Of a stretch of DNA of 64,000 bases, positions 59,955 to 64,000 are shown in pieces (the stretch's first letter is position 1; each line of letters begins with the position of its first letter). Position numbers and translations under genes: made by a program. The notes below the pieces were generated by a model. That model did not search any database and was not told the origin of the DNA. It worked only from the letters and a program-made list of their open reading frames with translations. Source of the stretch: Mitragyna speciosa (taxonomy: Eukaryota; Streptophyta; Magnoliopsida; Gentianales; Rubiaceae). Location: positions 28,373,660-28,437,659 of the forward strand of contig CM045554.1 in assembly GCA_024721245.1 (NCBI GenBank). Direction: 5' to 3'.

Positions 59955-62900
59955 ATGTCTTCAGACAAGGAGTCATTGATTCGTTTTAATGGCAAAAACT
60001 ACTCAGCTTGGGCATTTCACTTCAGGATATATGTCAAAGGAAGAAATTTATGGGGTCATGTTGATGGTAGCAAACCTGTTCCTAAGCAAGGTACGGATGA
60101 ATATGCCAAGTGGGAGGTCACGGATGCACAAATCATGGCATGGATTCTGGGATCTGTAGAACCTAACATTGTTTTGAATCTCCGACCCTCCAAGACGGCT
60201 GCCGAGATGTGGAATTACCTAAAGAGAATCTATAGCCAACAAAACGCAGCTCGTAGATTCCAGCTTGAACATGAATTATCCATGATTCATCAGGATAATC
60301 TCTCTATTTCTGAATTTTACTCTAGCTTTATGAACCTTTGGGCCGAATACACTGATATAATCTATGCCACCTTACCATTAGAAGGTCTTGATGCTGTTCA
60401 ATCTGTTCATGAAATTGCAAAAAGGGATCAATTTCTTATGAAATTGAGATCTGAATTTGAGGGTACCAGATCCAATCTTATGAATCGAGATCCTGTTCCC
60501 TCCTTGGATATATGTCTCAATGATCTACTACGAGAAGAACAACGAATTTTCACTCAAGCAGCCATTGAACAACGAAGATCCACATCAGTTCCAATGGCTT
60601 ATGCAGCACAAGGGAAGCCAAGAAGTAAGGACACAAGGGCTGTTCAATGTTTTTGTTGCAAAGGATTTGGTCATTATGCTTCGAATTGTCCCAAAAAATT
60701 CTGCAACTATTGCAAAAGAGATGGTCATATTATCAAGGAATGCCCGATCCGACCTCCCAAGAAATCTGAAACAGCATTTATTGCCTCGGTTGGCTCTTCT
60801 AGTAATGGTGGTTCCGCGGATATAGCACCGTCAACACCAAATGTTCCTACTCCTGCTCAAACTTTAACACCTGAGATGGTACAACAAATGATTCTCTCTG
60901 CATTTTCTACCTTAGGACTCTCAGGTAAACTCTTGTCTACTTCACCCACTTGGTTTTGTGATTCCGGAGCATCCAATCACATGACAAATAATGCTCAAAA
61001 CCTTACCAATGTCAAGAAATATTCTGGAAACCTTGAAATTCATACTGCTGATGGCAATTTGTTACCCATTATAGCCACTGGTGATATTTCTCCTTCTTTG
61101 ACTAATGTTTATGTCTCTCCAAGCCTTGCCACTAACCTTGTTTCAGTTGGCCAGTTGGTTGACAATAATTGTAAAGTAGAATTTTCTAAATCTGGTTGTG
61201 TTGTGCAGGATCAACAGTCAGGGAAGATGATCACAAGGGGGCCTAAAGTAGGACGTGTTTTTCCTCTCCAATTTCCTTCCTCACCCTGTCTTTCAATTCC
61301 TTTTGTCACTTGTAATCTCGCACATGTTGATTATCGAGTATGGCACAAACGTCTTGGACATCCAAACTCTAATGTACTCCATGATTTGCTAAATTCTGAC
61401 TTACTCGGGAATAAAAAGCATGTTTCTATTAATGATGTCCAATTTGATTGTGATTCTTGTAAACTGGGTAAGAGTAAAACTTTGCCATTTCCTACTCACA
61501 TGCCTAGTCCTGTTAAACCTTTCGAAATGATACATAGTGATTTGTGGGGTATGGCACCAATTATATCTCATGCTAATTACAAGTACTTTGTCACTTTTAT
61601 TGATGACTATAGTCGTTTCACTTGGATTTATTTCTTGCATTCTAAAGATGAAGTGCTTTCTGCATTTAAACTTTTTCATGCATATGTCCAAACACAATTT
61701 TCAGCCAAAATTAAGGTTTTACGTTCGGACAATGGGGGAGAATATATGTCTCATTTGCTTCAAGATTTCATGCAGGCTAATGGAATAATCTCTCAAAGAT
61801 CATGTCCTCAAACCCCACAACAAAATGGAGTAGCCGAAAGAAAAAATGGCCACCTTCTTGATGTTGCTCGAACTCTATTATTAGAATCCTCAGTGCCTAC
61901 TCGATTTTGGTGTGAAGCTATCTCCACTGCTGTCCATCTCATTAATAGGTTACCTTCTCCTTCATTGAATCATGTCTCTCCTTTCCATAAGTTATTTGGT
62001 CATCCCCCCAATTATTCTGATCTTCGTACCTTTGGTTGTGTATGTTATGTTCATCTTTCTGCACAAGAACGCACAAAATTCACAGCCCAATCAGTTAAAT
62101 GTGCTTTTCTAGGATATTCAGTGCATCACAAAGGGTTTTGCTGTTATGATCCTAATTTGCGTCGTGTTCGCATTTCTAGAAATGTAATCTTTTTTGAAAA
62201 TCAGTGTTTTTTTTCTGATCATCAGGAATCTCTTTCTCCTTCATTTTCTATGTTGCCTCTATTTCCTAATCCTATTACAGATCAAGAAACTTCTAAACCA
62301 TTTTTGGTATATCAAAGACGTTCCAAAGCCACGATCAATCAGCCTTCTACTTCTTCTGCGCCCCCTCAGGCTCCTTCCCTTGCTGCGGATCCTCTCGCAC
62401 TACCTGAATCTAACATTCCCAGACGTAGTACTCGAGTCAGTAAACCACCAGAAAGGTATGGCTTTTCTAATCCCGTCTCTTTGACAGCCACTTTGTCTTC
62501 TATTCCTACCCCTTCATCTTATAAACAGGCAATGGAACATGAGTGTTGGCGTCAGGCTATTGAAACAGAACTTCTTGCTCTTGAAGAAAACCAAACTTGG
62601 GATGTTGTACCACAACCTTCATCTATCAAGCCACTTGGCAGCAAATTTGTGTTTTCTGTCAAACTTCATTCTGATGGTTCCATAGAGCGTTACAAGGCTC
62701 GGTTAGTGGTTCTTGGGAATAAACAAGAGTATGGTCTCGACTATGAAGAGACATTTGCACCGGTTGCTAAAATGACCACAGTGCGAACTATCCTAGCACT
62801 TGCAGCATCTCAATCATGGTCCTTACTTCAAATGGATGTTAAAAACGCGTTTCTACATGGTGATCTCAAAGAAGAAGTCTACATCAAACTTCCATCTGGT

Positions 62901-64000
62901 ATGTCTACTTCTTCTCCTAATGATGTTTGCAAACTAAAACGCTCCTTATATGGCTTGAAGCAGGCACCGCGCGTGTGGTTTGAAAAGTTTAGATCCACTC
63001 TTCTTGGTTTTTCCTTTACCCAGAGCCAATATGATTCTTCTATGTTTCTCCAACGAACATCCAAAGGTATAGTTGTTCTTCTTGTGTATGTGGATGACAT
63101 TGTCATCACTGGTTCTGATTCAGAGGCTATCTCTAATCTTCAAAAAATGTTGCACACTACTTTCCATATGAAAGACCTTGGCCAACTTAACTACTTCTTG
63201 GGTTTGGAAGTTCATCATCGTCCCCAAGGTATTTTCTTGAATCAACACAAGTATACTCAAGATCTAGTTCAGTTGGCCGGACTTGCGGGCAGTGCTTCTG
63301 TTGACACTCCAATGGAAGTTAATGTGAAATATCGACGAGATGAAGGGGAGCTCCTCAAGGATCCTACTTTATATCGTAAGTTGGTTGGTAGTCTTATCTA
63401 TCTCACCATTACTCGACCAGACATCTCTTATGCTGTACACACTGTTAGTAAGTTTATGCAATCTCCTCGGCATCTTCACCTTTCTGCTGTCCGACGAATC
63501 ATTCGATATCTTCTTGGCACACCTAATCGTGGCCTATTTTTTCCTATTGGTTCTTTGCCTCAACTACAAGCCTACAGTGATGCAGACTGGGCTGGTTGCC
63601 CGGACACAAGGAAATCTACTACTGGTTGGTGTATGTTTCTTGGTAATGCTCTTATCTCTTGGAAATGCAAGAAACAAAACTATGTATCCAAGTCATCCAC
63701 TGAGGCAGAATATCGTGCCATGTCTGCTGCCTGTTCTGAGATTATTTGGTTACGTGGTCTTCTCACTGAACTTGGTTTTCCGCAACTTCAACCAACTCCA
63801 TTGCATGCTGACAACACTAGTGCTATTCAAATTGCTGCCAATCCCGTCTACCATGAACGTACCAAACATATAGAGGTTGACTGTCATTTCATCCGAGCAG
63901 CCTATGACCATCAGGTTATTACTTTGCCTCACATTGGTACCAATCTACAGCTTGCCGATATCTTCACCAAATCCATGACACGTCAGCGTCACAGTTTTTT
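59955..64000 (+). CDS. Copia gag-pol polyprotein, at least 1,348 codons, open at the window edge
   Basis: One uninterrupted frame starts at ATGTCTTCAGAC (59955) and has no stop to the edge. Gag (about residues 1-230) begins with the family's FNGKNYSAWAFH region. Two CCHC zinc knuckles follow at about 232-245 (CFCCKGFGHYASNC) and 250-263 (CNYCKRDGHIIKEC). Protease has DSGASNHM at about 336. The integrase zinc region starts WHKRLGHP near 463. The integrase catalytic triad is D529, D592 and E628 (35 residues between the last two, as in copia). RT has YKARLVVLGNKQEYGLDYEE near 914 and YVDD at 1045-1048. RNase H has YSDADWAGCPD near 1207, SSTEAEYRA and LADIFTKSM at the end. Gag and pol are in the same frame. 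All catalytic residues inspected are intact. Confidence 0.96.
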   Translation, partial: MSSDKESLIRFNGKNYSAWAFHFRIYVKGRNLWGHVDGSKPVPKQGTDEYAKWEVTDAQIMAWILGSVEPNIVLNLRPSKTAAEMWNYLKRIYSQQNAARRFQLEHELSMIHQDNLSISEFYSSFMNLWAEYTDIIYATLPLEGLDAVQSVHEIAKRDQFLMKLRSEFEGTRSNLMNRDPVPSLDICLNDLLREEQRIFTQAAIEQRRSTSVPMAYAAQGKPRSKDTRAVQCFCCKGFGHYASNCPKKFCNYCKRDGHIIKECPIRPPKKSETAFIASVGSSSNGGSADIAPSTPNVPTPAQTLTPEMVQQMILSAFSTLGLSGKLLSTSPTWFCDSGASNHMTNNAQNLTNVKKYSGNLEIHTADGNLLPIIATGDISPSLTNVYVSPSLATNLVSVGQLVDNNCKVEFSKSGCVVQDQQSGKMITRGPKVGRVFPLQFPSSPCLSIPFVTCNLAHVDYRVWHKRLGHPNSNVLHDLLNSDLLGNKKHVSINDVQFDCDSCKLGKSKTLPFPTHMPSPVKPFEMIHSDLWGMAPIISHANYKYFVTFIDDYSRFTWIYFLHSKDEVLSAFKLFHAYVQTQFSAKIKVLRSDNGGEYMSHLLQDFMQANGIISQRSCPQTPQQNGVAERKNGHLLDVARTLLLESSVPTRFWCEAISTAVHLINRLPSPSLNHVSPFHKLFGHPPNYSDLRTFGCVCYVHLSAQERTKFTAQSVKCAFLGYSVHHKGFCCYDPNLRRVRISRNVIFFENQCFFSDHQESLSPSFSMLPLFPNPITDQETSKPFLVYQRRSKATINQPSTSSAPPQAPSLAADPLALPESNIPRRSTRVSKPPERYGFSNPVSLTATLSSIPTPSSYKQAMEHECWRQAIETELLALEENQTWDVVPQPSSIKPLGSKFVFSVKLHSDGSIERYKARLVVLGNKQEYGLDYEETFAPVAKMTTVRTILALAASQSWSLLQMDVKNAFLHGDLKEEVYIKLPSGMSTSSPNDVCKLKRSLYGLKQAPRVWFEKFRSTLLGFSFTQSQYDSSMFLQRTSKGIVVLLVYVDDIVITGSDSEAISNLQKMLHTTFHMKDLGQLNYFLGLEVHHRPQGIFLNQHKYTQDLVQLAGLAGSASVDTPMEVNVKYRRDEGELLKDPTLYRKLVGSLIYLTITRPDISYAVHTVSKFMQSPRHLHLSAVRRIIRYLLGTPNRGLFFPIGSLPQLQAYSDADWAGCPDTRKSTTGWCMFLGNALISWKCKKQNYVSKSSTEAEYRAMSAACSEIIWLRGLLTELGFPQLQPTPLHADNTSAIQIAANPVYHERTKHIEVDCHFIRAAYDHQVITLPHIGTNLQLADIFTKSMTRQRHSF

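Larger units (their letters stand above)
59582..64000 (+). mobile_element. Ty1-copia retrotransposon, intact coding region, right end outside window
   Basis: The element has a putative 5' LTR, a primer-binding site and a single gag-pol frame in the copia domain order. It is cut by the window edge within the RNase H end, so the 3' LTR and right target duplication cannot be seen. The 5 bases before the LTR are TTATT, which should reappear after the 3' LTR. Fully open coding suggests a young, possibly active copy, unlike the two other copia copies in the window. Confidence 0.93.

Noticed and set aside
63340..63873. 177-codon plus-strand frame
   Set aside because: It is an out-of-frame shadow of the copia RT/RNase H region, whose true frame is continuous there.

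Overview
The window is AT-rich nuclear DNA from a flowering plant, almost certainly a eudicot. The support is spliced genes with GT-AG introns, a plant GDSL esterase/lipase family, a plant GH35 beta-galactosidase relic, Ty1-copia elements primed by initiator-Met tRNA (TGGTATCAGAGC), a plant-type LINE and many MITEs. I cannot name the species from the sequence.

Layout. 1-3.3 kb: a decayed copia pol with a fragment of its 3' LTR. 3.3-5.65 kb: two sets of non-coding tandem duplications. 6.2-8.0 kb (minus): a broken ankyrin-type gene whose splice sites are still readable. 10.3-13.9 kb (minus): the C-terminal half of a beta-galactosidase pseudogene, split in one intron by a 1,930-bp solo-LTR-like insert with a 5-bp target duplication. 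14.2-14.7 kb: a 270-bp tandem duplication. 16.3-22.8 kb (minus): intact five-exon GDSL esterase gene A. 27.3-32.6 kb: a complete but inactivated copia element with both LTRs. 32.8-36.2 kb: MITEs. 36.7-38.3 kb: GDSL pseudogene E. 41.9-45.3 kb (minus): intact GDSL gene B. 48.5 kb: a GDSL last-exon relic in opposite orientation. 49.9-52.1 kb: GDSL pseudogene C, carrying two MITEs. 52.4-56.8 kb: a LINE 3' part interrupted by two DNA-transposon-like elements. 57.2-58.1 kb: GDSL pseudogene D. 59.6 kb to the right edge: a copia element whose single gag-pol frame is open for at least 1,348 codons.

The biological core is a tandem GDSL esterase cluster with two apparently functional members and at least four dead ones (E, C, D and the inverted exon). 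This is a birth-and-death array being broken up by transposons. Genes A and B share intron positions and phases, and exons 2 and 3 have identical lengths (225 and 149 bp). Both have a likely signal peptide and all catalytic blocks. They resemble the At1g28580-like / acetylajmalan-esterase clade, so roles in secreted ester hydrolysis are likely, but the substrate is unknown. All other coding signals belong to transposons or pseudogenes. No RNA gene or CRISPR array was recognised, although I could not run a tRNA or ncRNA scan.
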